In this document: positions 48,626 to 57,845 of the stretch, piece after piece
Numbering within the stretch: position 1 is the first letter of the stretch
How the letters are laid out: the number at the start of each line of letters is the position of its first letter
Assembly: GCF_004011505.1 (NCBI RefSeq)
Contig: NZ_SAUN01000001.1
Coordinates: 310,001-374,000, forward strand
Source of the DNA: Nonomuraea polychroma
Lineage (GTDB): Bacteria > Actinomycetota > Actinomycetes > Streptosporangiales > Streptosporangiaceae
Reading direction: 5' to 3'
Length of the DNA stretch: 64,000 nucleotides
Notes under the pieces: generated by a model
What the model saw: the letters and a program-made list of their open reading frames with translations, nothing else
What the model was told of the DNA's origin: nothing
Database searches by the model: none
Made by a program: the position numbers and the translations under genes

Positions 48626-50236
48626 GTGTTTCCTTTCGGATGGCGGGCCACAGAGCTGCTCGCTATGTCAGCGCACAGAATTCCTGGTTATACTCTGACG
48701 GGTCCTCGGCAGCAGCTCCAGCCGGAAATACTGCCGTCCGAAATACTCCAGGATCGGGCTGTCACTGTGGCCACCCCTTTCGATGACCGTATGGTCATGA
48801 CCCCAGAGGAAACCACTGGGGAGGGGAGTCCGGAGGGATCAGGCGGAGGCTGGCGGCGGATCCGGCGCCTGCGAAGGAACGTCGAGCTGAATCTGCTCTG
48901 GACGGGATCGGCTGTTTCCACGTTCGGCACCCGCACCCTCAGCGTGGCCTATCCGCTCCTGGCCCTGGCCGAGGGCAACTCGCCGATCGCCGCGGGCTGG
49001 GCGGGATTCGCCTTTACCGTCCCGATCCTGATCCTCTACATACCGGGCGGGCTTCTGGTTGACCGAATATCCCCCCGGCGCGTCATGCTCGTCGCCGAGT
49101 TCGTGCGGGGACTAACGGTGGGCACCGTCCTCCTGACGATGATCTTCGGGCATCTGTCGCTGATCCACATCATGATCGCCGCCGCCGTCGAGGGCGCGAT
49201 GTGGGCCCTCTACACACTGGCCGAGTCGTCGCTGCTGCCCTCGCTGGCGCATCCGGGCACGATGCGGCGCGTGCTGGCCAAGAGCGAAGGTGCGACCCAT
49301 GTCGGCTCGCTTCTCGGCCGGCCGGTGGGCGGATATCTGTTCGGCCTCGGCAGTGCCTTCCCTTTTGCGCTCAACACCGCGCTCTTCGTCGTCTCCTGGG
49401 GGTTGTTCCTCAGCGTGCGACGCCCGTCCGAGCGCACGCCCGCGGGTCCCTCGCAGCTGCGGGATCTGTCCGGAGGCTTCCGCGAGCTCATGCGGCAGCC
49501 GTTTCTCCGCAGCTCCATCCTGTTGATCACGATCACCAATCTGATGATCAACACTCTCATGATGGTCTTCGTCGCGGGGTCCCACGGGCTGTCCTCGCTG
49601 TCGATCGGCGTGGTGCTCGCCGCGGGTGGCGTCGGGGGGGCGGTGGGAGCCGGTCTGGCCTTCTTCAGGAGTCCACCGCGTTCCGTGCTGCTGGTGCACA
49701 TGTGCATCTGGGGCGTCGCGCTCTTCCTGGCGGCACTGGGCACCTGGGTGGGCGCGTGGCTGCCGTTCTTCGCCGCGGCGTTCTTCATCACCGGCATGGG
49801 GGGCGCGTGGAGCAACGTGGCGATCCGTGAGGTGGAGGTCAATCGCATCGATCCTCGCACGCTGGCTCGCGTCGTCGGCGTCTCGCGGTTGTCCGCCCAC
49901 GCGGCGATCTGCCTCGCCGCCCCCCTGGGCGGTCTCCTCGTCACCTGGTACGGCGTGACAGGCGGCGCGTCCGCGTTGTTCGTCGTGATGATGTCGGCCA
50001 TTGTGTTGATCTCGTGCTCTCCGAAGGCACGCGAAGCGCTGGTCCCGCGCCTGCCCGGCCCGTTAAGCCAGAACCGCCGGGTGCCCGTGCCGACGCATGC
50101 CCCCGTGCCGGCTCTGTGTGTGGAGCCTCCGCCTGAGGTGTCCCGCACTCAGGAGTTCCAGCATGAGCCATCAGTCAGAGAGTCATCGCGCGAGTCGTCC
50201 CTCAGCTCGTCGCGGCCATGCCCGGCGAACGTGTAG
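48626..50236 (+). CDS. MFS transporter (MFS_3 / EntS-like exporter)
   Basis: 536 residues from GTG 48626, but ATG 48665 or ATG 48791/48797 is as likely; none has a good ribosome site. The membrane part starts around ELNLLWTGSAVSTFGTRTLS and has about 11-12 helices with GGLLVDRISPRRVMLVAE as the loop 2-3 motif. The C-terminus is an unusual 60-residue polar tail rich in Pro and Ser. It could export the product of the adjacent RiPP locus or an antibiotic; proximity is the only argument. Stops 10 bp from the converging nSTAND1 gene. Confidence 0.88.
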   Translation: MFPFGWRATELLAMSAHRIPGYTLTGPRQQLQPEILPSEILQDRAVTVATPFDDRMVMTPEETTGEGSPEGSGGGWRRIRRLRRNVELNLLWTGSAVSTFGTRTLSVAYPLLALAEGNSPIAAGWAGFAFTVPILILYIPGGLLVDRISPRRVMLVAEFVRGLTVGTVLLTMIFGHLSLIHIMIAAAVEGAMWALYTLAESSLLPSLAHPGTMRRVLAKSEGATHVGSLLGRPVGGYLFGLGSAFPFALNTALFVVSWGLFLSVRRPSERTPAGPSQLRDLSGGFRELMRQPFLRSSILLITITNLMINTLMMVFVAGSHGLSSLSIGVVLAAGGVGGAVGAGLAFFRSPPRSVLLVHMCIWGVALFLAALGTWVGAWLPFFAAAFFITGMGGAWSNVAIREVEVNRIDPRTLARVVGVSRLSAHAAICLAAPLGGLLVTWYGVTGGASALFVVMMSAIVLISCSPKAREALVPRLPGPLSQNRRVPVPTHAPVPALCVEPPPEVSRTQEFQHEPSVRESSRESSLSSSRPCPANV

Positions 50237-50246
50237 GCGCCGCGAA

Positions 50247-52328
50247 TCAGCCGCCGACGACCAGTTGTCTCGCGTCGTTCGCCAGGTGGTCGGGCAGGGC
50301 CGGTGCGCGCGCCGAGATCGCCCGCTTGGCCAGGCCGACCGCCGACGTGGTCTGGCCCGCCAGGTGCTCGACTTTGGCCGCGTACAGCAGCAACGGGCCG
50401 TGCGCCACCTCCGGATCGCGATCTGAGGCCTCCTTCAGCGCCTCGATCATCTCCTCCTGGGCCTGCGGGATGCTGTCGGTTTGGGCGAGCGCGAGGGCGT
50501 GCGCGACCTTGGCGAACGGCCACCGCAGGGGTTTCGCCCTGTCGAGATCGCGTAGCGCGGCCTTCGCTTTGCCCATGCCGGCCAGCATCTGCCCACGGCT
50601 GAGCAGGGCGTCGGTGTTGTTGCCCTCCCTGTCCAGCACGCTGTCGAGCACCCCCACGGCCGCTTCCAGGTGGCCACCGTGCCACAGGGCCCATGCCAGC
50701 TCCGTCTGGATGGACAGATCCGCGGGCACGCGCACCATCGCGGCGTGCAGCTCGCGTACGGCCTCGGCGGGGAAGCCCTGGGCCAGCCGTAGCCGTCCGA
50801 TGGCCGTCAGCAGAGGCCCCACGGCGCCCACCGCCCCGGCGGTCTCGAAGGCTTTGGCCGCCTCGCTGTAGTGCGCGATCGTGGCCTCCAGATCGCCGCG
50901 CTCATGGGCCACATTGCCGAGCATCGATTCGATCCGCGCGCGCAGCCGCAGGTCGTCCTCCTTCGACCGGGCCAGCGCCTCTTCGCCGAGCTTGGCCGCC
51001 CGGCGGAGATCGTCTTCCCGCAAGGCGTCCTCCGCCCCACGCAGGAAGTCCTCGGGCCCCAACCGGGGCAGGGACAGGTCGGCCGGACGGTCGCCCTGCT
51101 CGGCGGGCTGGACCAGCCGGTCGTACGCCAGCTCCAACGACCCCTCGCCCCGGCGCTGGTCGGCCCTCAGAAGATGGCGTTTCACCAACTGGGCGATCAC
51201 GGCCGCGCCGAGCCCCGCGTTCCTCACCGCACTACGCCGGACCGGTTGCCGGCCGCCGGGCTGATCGCCGAAGGTCAGCCGCAACCATGCCCTCAACCTG
51301 CGGTCGTCGCCGTCAAGGCGCTCGGCGGCGATCCGCCTCATCTCCCCTTCGTAGTATTCGGACAGAGCTCTCTCGGTGTAGTGGTGCACGTCCCTCGTGG
51401 TGATCTCGGCTGTCTCCGGCGGCAGGGATTTCCACAGGGCCTCGCAGACGACCTGGAGCTGGACAGGCTCAACCCCCTCTGGTTCGTACGTGCCGTTCGT
51501 ACGCGTTCTGACCGTGATGAGGTCGCGCACGACCTGTTCGGCGGCGCCCGTGGCGAACGTGCGCCCGGTGCCGCGGATGGGCTCCCGCACAGCCTCCAGA
51601 GCGCCGCCGAAGCTCAGCACCTCCAGCGGGAAGCGTTCCCAATCGAGCTCCGGACCATCCGGAGAGCTCTTCCGCTCGGGCTCGGCCAGTTCACATTCGT
51701 AGGGGAGGAGCTCCATCAGCCGGTCGATGCGGATCGACACCAGCAGGCGGAGACCCCGGTGCGCCCGCAGCGCCTCAGCGAGCTGGGCGAAGAACCAGTC
51801 CCGGTACAGCCGGTTCCGCCGGCCGCCGGCGAAGAGCTCCTCGGCCTGGTCAATGGCCACCAGCATGGGAAGGCGGTCGCCGAAGGCGTCGCGCTTGACC
51901 GGCCGGGCCTCGAGGAACGCGGGAATCGTCATGCCCGCGAGCCGGTTGGGCGGCGCCGACGGCGCCCATGACATCAGCAGGGCGAGAACGAAAGGATTGT
52001 GTGGCGGGAGCGCGGCTCGTGGGAAGGCCGTTCCGTAGGAGACCCGGCCGATCGGAAGCACGTCCGCCGCGTGCGTGCCGAGCAGCGGCATGACGCCGGC
52101 CTGGAGCAGCGAGGTCTTCCCGACACCGGAGGCGCCGTAGAGAACGGTCAACCGCTGTGACTGCCATAACCTGCGTAGTTCTCGAGATTCCTCGTCACGT
52201 CCGAAAAATCTGTGACGGTCGTCGAGCTGAAATGCCCGCAGGCCCTGGTACGGCGTCGGTGTCGTTTGCTGTCTCTTCGTGCTGGGAGTCACCATGCTGA
52301 TCTCATTCGCAGCCGCATTCCATCGCAC
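50247..52328 (-). CDS. nSTAND1 ATPase with TPR region
   Basis: 693 residues from ATG 52328; ATG 52295 is an alternative. PYQGLRAFQLDDRHRFFGRD before the Walker A GASGVGKT (about 65-72) is the novel-STAND-NTPase-1 signature. Walker B is LVAIDQAEEL at about 156-165. The C-terminal third is TPR-like helices (ALREDDLRRAAKLGEEALARS and similar), without an obvious effector domain. STAND ATPases act as switches in signalling and immunity. It lies directly downstream of the RiPP precursor on the same strand, separated by a hairpin. Confidence 0.9.
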   Translation of the reverse strand: MRWNAAANEISMVTPSTKRQQTTPTPYQGLRAFQLDDRHRFFGRDEESRELRRLWQSQRLTVLYGASGVGKTSLLQAGVMPLLGTHAADVLPIGRVSYGTAFPRAALPPHNPFVLALLMSWAPSAPPNRLAGMTIPAFLEARPVKRDAFGDRLPMLVAIDQAEELFAGGRRNRLYRDWFFAQLAEALRAHRGLRLLVSIRIDRLMELLPYECELAEPERKSSPDGPELDWERFPLEVLSFGGALEAVREPIRGTGRTFATGAAEQVVRDLITVRTRTNGTYEPEGVEPVQLQVVCEALWKSLPPETAEITTRDVHHYTERALSEYYEGEMRRIAAERLDGDDRRLRAWLRLTFGDQPGGRQPVRRSAVRNAGLGAAVIAQLVKRHLLRADQRRGEGSLELAYDRLVQPAEQGDRPADLSLPRLGPEDFLRGAEDALREDDLRRAAKLGEEALARSKEDDLRLRARIESMLGNVAHERGDLEATIAHYSEAAKAFETAGAVGAVGPLLTAIGRLRLAQGFPAEAVRELHAAMVRVPADLSIQTELAWALWHGGHLEAAVGVLDSVLDREGNNTDALLSRGQMLAGMGKAKAALRDLDRAKPLRWPFAKVAHALALAQTDSIPQAQEEMIEALKEASDRDPEVAHGPLLLYAAKVEHLAGQTTSAVGLAKRAISARAPALPDHLANDARQLVVGG

Positions 52329-52387
52329 ATTTACTCCACGACAGTCAGGATGCGCGACATCTTCGCATGCGCGAGATGGTCAGCACA

Positions 52388-52424
52388 CCCGCCCGCGGAT
52401 ATTAAAGACATGTCCGCCGGCGGG
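52388..52424 (-). terminator. Imperfect hairpin between precursor and nSTAND1 genes
   Basis: CCCGCCCGCGGA (52388-52399) and TCCGCCGGCGGG (52413-52424) pair at 10 of 12 positions around a 13-base AT-rich loop. It would act as a leaky terminator, letting the precursor be expressed more than the downstream ATPase. Confidence 0.55.
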
Positions 52425-52432
52425 CGCGGTGA

Positions 52433-52588
52433 TCAGATGGAGTTTTGGAAGGCCGCCATCTGGTCGTTGACGTCGGTCAAGCAGGAAGCCACCGCTTCCC
52501 GGAGTGCGGCGCTGTCCAGCATGGCCATCTCGCGCAGCGAAACAGAACTCACATCGATCATGCTCGAGCCGTAGTGCCCGTCACGCAT
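52433..52588 (-). CDS. FxsA-like RiPP precursor peptide, core FQNSI
   Basis: 51 residues from ATG 52588, set by GGAG 5 bp upstream; a longer frame to 52693 exists but lacks a ribosome site. The leader (MIDVSSVSLREMAMLDSAAL then EAVASCLTDVND) has the acidic helical pattern of FXSXX-COOH precursors and the C-terminus is QMAAFQNSI. In the family the core is F-x-S-x-x-COOH, with the Phe and third residue joined as a cyclophane by FxsB. Here the third residue is Asn. Divergent from fxsT over 155 bp. Confidence 0.8.
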   Translation of the reverse strand: MRDGHYGSSMIDVSSVSLREMAMLDSAALREAVASCLTDVNDQMAAFQNSI

Positions 52589-52659
52589 GTGCGCTCCATC
52601 CTTTTCGGTCACCCAAAATCTCGGACGATATGCAGGCGCTTTCTCGTGAACGTCGCTGA

Positions 52660-52676
52660 TTATGATTCTGTGATAA
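52660..52676 (-). promoter_or_regulatory. Shared regulatory element, copy 1 (TTATCACAG-N4-ATAA)
   Basis: On the minus strand TTATCACAGAATCATAA, about 71 bp before the precursor start and 67 bp before the fxsT start. It matches copy 2 before the KAP operon at 13 of 17 positions, with the variable bases confined to the central four. Confidence 0.7.
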
Positions 52677-52743
52677 ACGGGACGACTAATCAAGCTCTAA
52701 GATAGGGGCCCATAGCTCTTCGGGCGTGAAGCGGAGGACCGAC

Positions 52744-55257
52744 GTGGCTGACAATTCCGTGCCCTCACCAGGACCGAAGGTCTGGGAACGCGTTCCGAAG
52801 CGCAATCCGGACTTCACCGGCCGCAAAGATCTTCTAACGGCGCTCAGGAAGAGCATGCACACGGTGACCGCCGTTGTGGCTCAGCCTCAGGCGCTGCAGG
52901 GCCTCGGAGGCGTCGGCAAGACGCAGTTGGCGATCGAGTACGCCTGGCAATATCGTTCCCACTACGAGCTGGTGTGGTGGGTCTCTGCCGACCAGCCGCT
53001 CCTCGTTCCCTCGGTCCTGGCGTCAATGGCGCCGGCTCTCGGCCTGCCGCCGGCGACCAGCACCGGCGTGGAGCAGGCCACCCAGTCGGTCCTGCGTGCG
53101 CTCGAGAGCGGATCGCCCTTCCGCAGCTGGCTGGTGATCTTCGACAACGCCGAGGAACCGGAATACATCATGGACTTCCTTCCCCGGGGTCCCGGCCACG
53201 TCCTCATCACGTCGCGCAACTCCCGCTGGAGCGACCATGAGCCCACCATCGAAGTGGACGTGTTCAGGCGTGAGGAGAGCAGGGCGTTCCTCAGCAGGCG
53301 GCTGAGGAATGCGATCAGCGAGAGCGAGGCCGACCGCTTGGCCGAGAAGCTGGGGGACCTGCCTCTCGCGCTGGAACAGGCCGCCGCCCTGCTGGGCAGG
53401 ACCCTGATGTCAGTGGAGGAATATCTCGGGTTGCTGGAGGAGCAGACGAGCCGGCTGCTCAGCCTGGAGAAGGCGCCGACCTATCCGCTGTCGATGACCG
53501 CCGCCTGGCAGCTGTCGGTCTCCCAGCTCCAGGACCGCATCCCCGCGGCGGTCGAGGTGCTGCGCTGCTGTGCGTTCTTCGGCCCGGAGCCGATCCCCCG
53601 CGACGTCTTCCGCCGCGGCAACCGCGCGGTGGGAGAGCGGCTGTCGCCCATCCTGTCGGACCCGATCGAGCTGACCAACGCGCTGAGCCATCTGGAACGC
53701 CTGGCCCTGGTCAAGGTCGAGCCGTCCACCCGCACCCTCCAGGTCCACCGGCTGAACCAGGCGCTGCTGCGGGATGAGACCCCCGAGAAGGACCGCTCGG
53801 AGCTCCGCCACGAAGTCCACCTGCTCATGTCGGGTACGGCCCCGAGCGATCCCGACGATACGGCGAACTGGGCTCGGTTCGAGGAGCTCGCCGCCCACCT
53901 GGAGCCGTCGGGAGTCATCGACTGCACCGTGCCGGCCGTGCGCAAGTTCGCCCTCGACCTCGTGCGTTACCTGTACGTACGCGGCAGCTACAACCAGGCC
54001 GAGACGCTGCTCAACGAGTACATCGAGAAATGGACGGAGGTGAGCGGCGCCCGTCACAAAGACGTGCTCGTCGCCCGCATCCACCTGGGCCTGATCCACC
54101 AGGCGCTGGCCAGGTACGCCGAGGCCGAGAAGATCGTGTCCGAAGCCCTCGACATGATGGTCGCCACTCTCGGTGCCGAGCACTCGGAAACGTTGTGGGC
54201 GAAGGGCGCCTACGGTGCGGCCCTGCGTGGGCGCGGTGAGTTCGCCAGGGCACAGGAGATCGACGCCGAGAGGGCCGACGTCTACCAGCACCAGCACGGC
54301 GACGACCACAACCTGACCCTGCAGGCCCGTAACAACCTGGCCGTGGACTATGCGCTGACCAGCAGATACGACGAGGCCCAGAAGCTCCTCCGGCAGATCT
54401 ACCTCTACCGGAGCGGCGTGGAAGGCGTCGGCCGCCGCGTCCTGCTCTCGACGTGGAACAACCTCAACAGCGTCGTGCGCTTGGGCGGCCAGTCCCAAGT
54501 GGCGGCGGACATGGCCGAGGAGGCCTACGGCTATGGCGTCGCGCAGCTCGGCGACGATCACCCCATCACCCTTCAGGCGGCCAAGGACTACGCGATCGCG
54601 TTACGCAGAAGCGGCCGGATCGCCGATGCGCTGCAGCGCATGAGGGACACTCACGCCCGCCTTCAGCGGTTGTTCGGAGACGAGCACGCCGACACCATGG
54701 CGGCCGCGCTCGGCCTGTCCAACGTGCTGCGTGCGAACGCCGAGTACGAAGAGGCGCTCGAGCTGGCGCGGCAGACGGCCGGCCGGTACCCCAAGGTGTT
54801 CGGAGCCGACCACCCGTTCACGCATGCGGCCGGGATCGACGTGGCGCTGCTCCTGCGGCTCACGGGTGAGGTCGCGGCGGCGCGGGAGCTCAACGAGAAG
54901 ACCTTGGCCGCTCTCAGCGATCGGCTCGGCCCCGACCACGATTACACCGTCACGTGTGCGATCAACCTGCAGAACGACCTGGCGGCGCTCGGCAGGCACG
55001 ACGAGGCCCGCGTGCTGGGCGAGGAGAACTACCGGCGGATCCAGACGTTCTTCACCCCCGACCACTACCTCAGCCTCGTCTGCGCGGCCAACCTGTGCCT
55101 GGACCTGCTGGCGACAGGAGCTGAGAACGAGGCCAAGCGGCTGCTGGCGGAGACGGCGCAGCGCTTTGAGACGGTCATGGGGCGCGAGCACCCTGACGCG
55201 CTGGCGCTGCTGGCCGGCGAGCGGCTCAGCGCCGACTTCGATCCGCCGGTCATTTAG
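52744..55257 (+). CDS. fxsT: FxSxx-COOH system NB-ARC/TPR protein
   Basis: 837 residues from GTG 52744, chosen for GGAGG 7 bp upstream (an in-frame GTG at 52726 lacks one). N-terminal NB-ARC ATPase with Walker A GLGGVGKT at about 53-60 and SWLVIFDNAEEP as Walker B, a winged-helix-like segment, then ten or more TPR units to the C-terminus (for example AEKIVSEALDMMVATLGAEH). This architecture is the named TPR component of FXSXX-COOH systems, assumed to sense or regulate. Converges on the HExxH gene, with a 4 bp 3' overlap. Confidence 0.9.
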   Translation: MADNSVPSPGPKVWERVPKRNPDFTGRKDLLTALRKSMHTVTAVVAQPQALQGLGGVGKTQLAIEYAWQYRSHYELVWWVSADQPLLVPSVLASMAPALGLPPATSTGVEQATQSVLRALESGSPFRSWLVIFDNAEEPEYIMDFLPRGPGHVLITSRNSRWSDHEPTIEVDVFRREESRAFLSRRLRNAISESEADRLAEKLGDLPLALEQAAALLGRTLMSVEEYLGLLEEQTSRLLSLEKAPTYPLSMTAAWQLSVSQLQDRIPAAVEVLRCCAFFGPEPIPRDVFRRGNRAVGERLSPILSDPIELTNALSHLERLALVKVEPSTRTLQVHRLNQALLRDETPEKDRSELRHEVHLLMSGTAPSDPDDTANWARFEELAAHLEPSGVIDCTVPAVRKFALDLVRYLYVRGSYNQAETLLNEYIEKWTEVSGARHKDVLVARIHLGLIHQALARYAEAEKIVSEALDMMVATLGAEHSETLWAKGAYGAALRGRGEFARAQEIDAERADVYQHQHGDDHNLTLQARNNLAVDYALTSRYDEAQKLLRQIYLYRSGVEGVGRRVLLSTWNNLNSVVRLGGQSQVAADMAEEAYGYGVAQLGDDHPITLQAAKDYAIALRRSGRIADALQRMRDTHARLQRLFGDEHADTMAAALGLSNVLRANAEYEEALELARQTAGRYPKVFGADHPFTHAAGIDVALLLRLTGEVAAARELNEKTLAALSDRLGPDHDYTVTCAINLQNDLAALGRHDEARVLGEENYRRIQTFFTPDHYLSLVCAANLCLDLLATGAENEAKRLLAETAQRFETVMGREHPDALALLAGERLSADFDPPVI

Positions 55258-56510
55258 CCGTTCCTGACGGCCCAGGCTTCCCTGTGGCGTTCCGACTGCA
55301 GGCGGGCCTGGGCGGCGGCGGCCGCCGTGACCGGCTCGGACCGCCACCGGCCGAGTGTGTCACGCAGCGTGCTGACGAAGTGTGTCCCGGCTTCCGTCAG
55401 CGCGCCGCTGTCCAGGAGCGTCCCGGCGACCTGGTACGCGGCCTCGCGCCAGCGGGCGAACTCCACCTGCGCACGCATCCCGTGGTCGGCGTCGTCCGTG
55501 TGCCGCCGCCAGAAGCCGGCGACGCCCGCGTGCGCGTACGCGCCGTGCAGCAGGCCGGACACCGGCCGCGGGTCCGGACGCCACGGCGCGTAGAAGCGGC
55601 GGCCGTCGTCCGGCCCGGTCAGCTCCACCACGTCGCTCAGCGCGTACAGCTTGGCGTGCTGCAACTCGTGCGCCAGGGTCGCCGCCATGCCGATCCCGTC
55701 GATCGGGTCGGACAACGCGATCGTGCCGAACGTGTCCCGCGCGGACGCGCTGTGCTGTTCGAGCGAGCGCGTGACGACGGGCGTGAGCACCGAGACCGCC
55801 ATGGCGATCTCCCCGCCCACCGTCCAGTGACGGGCCCGCAGGACCTCCCAGGCCTCGCGCAGGCAGGAGACCCAGCGCCGCCGCCGCTCCTCCGTCAGAC
55901 GCTCGTCGACGTCGTCCCCGGGCCAGCGGTACGGGTCGAGGTCGTCGATGGTCATGAGCACGTCGGGCCCGAACGGCACACGACGGAGGACCTGCCAGCC
56001 GGGCCGGTCACGGGTCAGGTCCAAACGGCGTACGTGGCCGCCGACCCGCAGCTCGGCCCCGTCCTCCGACGGCTCGACGGAGGCCACGGCCACGTCCGGC
56101 ACGTCGCCGGGCAGAGCCAGCAGGCCCAGCGAGGGCAGCATCAGCGTGCCGCCGCGCACCGGCACGGCCAGGCGGCAGGCGGTGCGGGTGCGCACCGCGG
56201 CGGCCAGCGCGACCGCCGCCAGCCGCCCGGGGTCGGCCTGGCCGCGGCAGGCTCGCAGCGCCCATGCCCCCACCGCCGGGTAGCGCAGGCAACGGCCGAG
56301 CTCCTCCGGGGCGTCGGCTTCCATCTTCGACAGCGCTTCGTAAGCGCGGGACACCAGGTCGTCGCGGGCCTGGTCCACGAGCAGGCGCACCAGCAGACGG
56401 TGCTTGCTCGCCTGAGCCGCGCACAGCTCAGCCACGGCCTGAGCGCCCCCGGCGCCCGCGGCCAGCCCGGAGAAGGCGGCGCCGGAGACCTGGTGCGGGG
56501 TGAGGCTCAT
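55254..56510 (-). CDS. HExxH-motif peptide hydroxylase
   Basis: 418 residues from ATG 56510 (ATGA overlap with fxsB). Metal motif HELQH at 281-285 in ATLAHELQHAKLYAL. Proteins of this type occur beside FxsB maturases and have been described as 2-oxoglutarate-dependent peptide beta-hydroxylases rather than proteases. It would add a hydroxyl to the precursor, perhaps at or near the cyclophane. No signal peptide. Coupled to fxsB, so both probably act on the same peptide. Confidence 0.88.
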   Translation of the reverse strand: MSLTPHQVSGAAFSGLAAGAGGAQAVAELCAAQASKHRLLVRLLVDQARDDLVSRAYEALSKMEADAPEELGRCLRYPAVGAWALRACRGQADPGRLAAVALAAAVRTRTACRLAVPVRGGTLMLPSLGLLALPGDVPDVAVASVEPSEDGAELRVGGHVRRLDLTRDRPGWQVLRRVPFGPDVLMTIDDLDPYRWPGDDVDERLTEERRRRWVSCLREAWEVLRARHWTVGGEIAMAVSVLTPVVTRSLEQHSASARDTFGTIALSDPIDGIGMAATLAHELQHAKLYALSDVVELTGPDDGRRFYAPWRPDPRPVSGLLHGAYAHAGVAGFWRRHTDDADHGMRAQVEFARWREAAYQVAGTLLDSGALTEAGTHFVSTLRDTLGRWRSEPVTAAAAAQARLQSERHREAWAVRNG

Positions 56511-57739
56511 CCGGCTCCCCGCAGCCGCGCCATGTCCCGTGCGCATCGCGTCGCGATGTACGTGATCAGCCGGTACATGTCGGCGCAGTAGACGGACGGC
56601 TCGGCGAACCCGGTGGCCGCGCTGTAGCGGTGAGCGTACAGGCCGCCTCCGCAGGTGGACACGATGTCGCAGCGGCGGCAGACCGGGGAGAGGGCCAGCT
56701 CGCCGATCTGGCGGGCGACGATCGACGGGTGCAGCAGCGCGTTGTCCAGGGGGTCGCGGAGCACGTGCAGCCGGGTCTCGGGAGCGCCGTGGTAGGTGCT
56801 CTTGAGTATGTCGGACTGCTCGATGCTCCCGTCGGTCTCGATCACCACCATGCGGACGGGTGACAGCCCCACACTCTCCGCACGTGAAGGGCTGCCCATC
56901 AGCAGCCGCATGATCTCCCTGAACAGCCGGATCTCGGTCTGCAGGACGGGGCTGTCGTACCAGAAGTCGAAGATCGGGATCAGCCAGTCGGCGTACGGCG
57001 TCTCGGGCGAGCCGGGTTCGCGGAACGGCGGTGGAGTGGCCCAGTTGCCGTGCGGCAGCAGGAAGTCGATCGCCGGCGGGTCGTACTCCAGCAGCGCCTG
57101 GTAGGTCCGCACCGGATCGTTGCGTACGTCGATCGTGCACAGGAGGCCGCTGAAGAGGTGATGGTACGGGCCCGCGGACAGCCTCCGCAGCGACTCGCTG
57201 ACCACGGCGTGGCTGCCGCGCCCGTTGGGGAGGCGGCGGTGCCGGTCCTGCCCTTCGGCGTCGCCGTCCATGCTCACGCCGACGCGGATCTCCAAGGATT
57301 CGAACAACCGCAGGTACGCCTCGTCCAGCCGGACGCCGTTGGTCTGGACGTTGACGTTGACCCTCGTGCCCGTGTCCACCGCGCCGCGCACGCCGCACAC
57401 CACGCGGGAGATGAGCTCGGGGCCGGCCAGCAGCGGCTCGCCGCCGTGCAAGATGACGTCGATCTCCGCCAGGTCGTGGCGGGAGGCGTGCTCGGCGATG
57501 CGCTCGACGGCGCGGTCGGCGATGGCCTCGGACATCCTGCGCGGCCGCGCGCGCCAGCTCTGGTCCGCCATCTCGTACACATAGCAGTACCGGCAGGCGA
57601 GGTCGCAGCGGCTGTGGATCTTCAGGATGAACTGCTGGAAGGCGAGTGGCTTCCAGCCCTCCGCCAGTAACGTGTCGACGTCGAGGCGATCCGGGAACTC
57701 CGTGGTGCGCAGCGGTCCCGAATCAGGGCTTCCTAACAA
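56507..57739 (-). CDS. fxsB: FxsB family radical SAM/SPASM cyclophane maturase
   Basis: 410 residues from TTG 57739 with AAGGGG 6 bp upstream. Radical SAM cluster site CDLACRYC (Cys45, 49, 52) and VILHGGEPLL; the C-terminal SPASM region has SPVCRRCDIVSTCGGGLYAH and a later SVYCADM. The opening WKPLAFQQFILKIHSRCDLA is characteristic of FxsB. It forms a three-residue cyclophane in the precursor. A TTGACT box overlapping the upstream stop may give it its own promoter. Confidence 0.93.
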   Translation of the reverse strand: MLGSPDSGPLRTTEFPDRLDVDTLLAEGWKPLAFQQFILKIHSRCDLACRYCYVYEMADQSWRARPRRMSEAIADRAVERIAEHASRHDLAEIDVILHGGEPLLAGPELISRVVCGVRGAVDTGTRVNVNVQTNGVRLDEAYLRLFESLEIRVGVSMDGDAEGQDRHRRLPNGRGSHAVVSESLRRLSAGPYHHLFSGLLCTIDVRNDPVRTYQALLEYDPPAIDFLLPHGNWATPPPFREPGSPETPYADWLIPIFDFWYDSPVLQTEIRLFREIMRLLMGSPSRAESVGLSPVRMVVIETDGSIEQSDILKSTYHGAPETRLHVLRDPLDNALLHPSIVARQIGELALSPVCRRCDIVSTCGGGLYAHRYSAATGFAEPSVYCADMYRLITYIATRCARDMARLRGAG

Positions 57740-57839
57740 CGGCTACCCCTTAAGCGTCGTGCGCCCCATCGCGGTACCTGAGTTGATCGCGTGGGAGGAG
57801 CGCTACACCCCGTCCCTATTTCTCATGAATTCGCCAACG

Positions 57840-57845
57840 AGTCAA
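57840..57845 (-). promoter_or_regulatory. Possible -35 box of fxsB
   Basis: TTGACT on the minus strand, which contains the TGA stop of the upstream ATPase gene. A GAAATA follows after 17 bp as a weak -10. The 102 bp gap before fxsB has no other feature. Confidence 0.35.

Noticed and set aside
52433-52693. Longer 86-residue form of the precursor
   Set aside because: The upstream part is basic, lacks a ribosome site and overlaps the shared regulatory element; the 51-residue form fits the family better.
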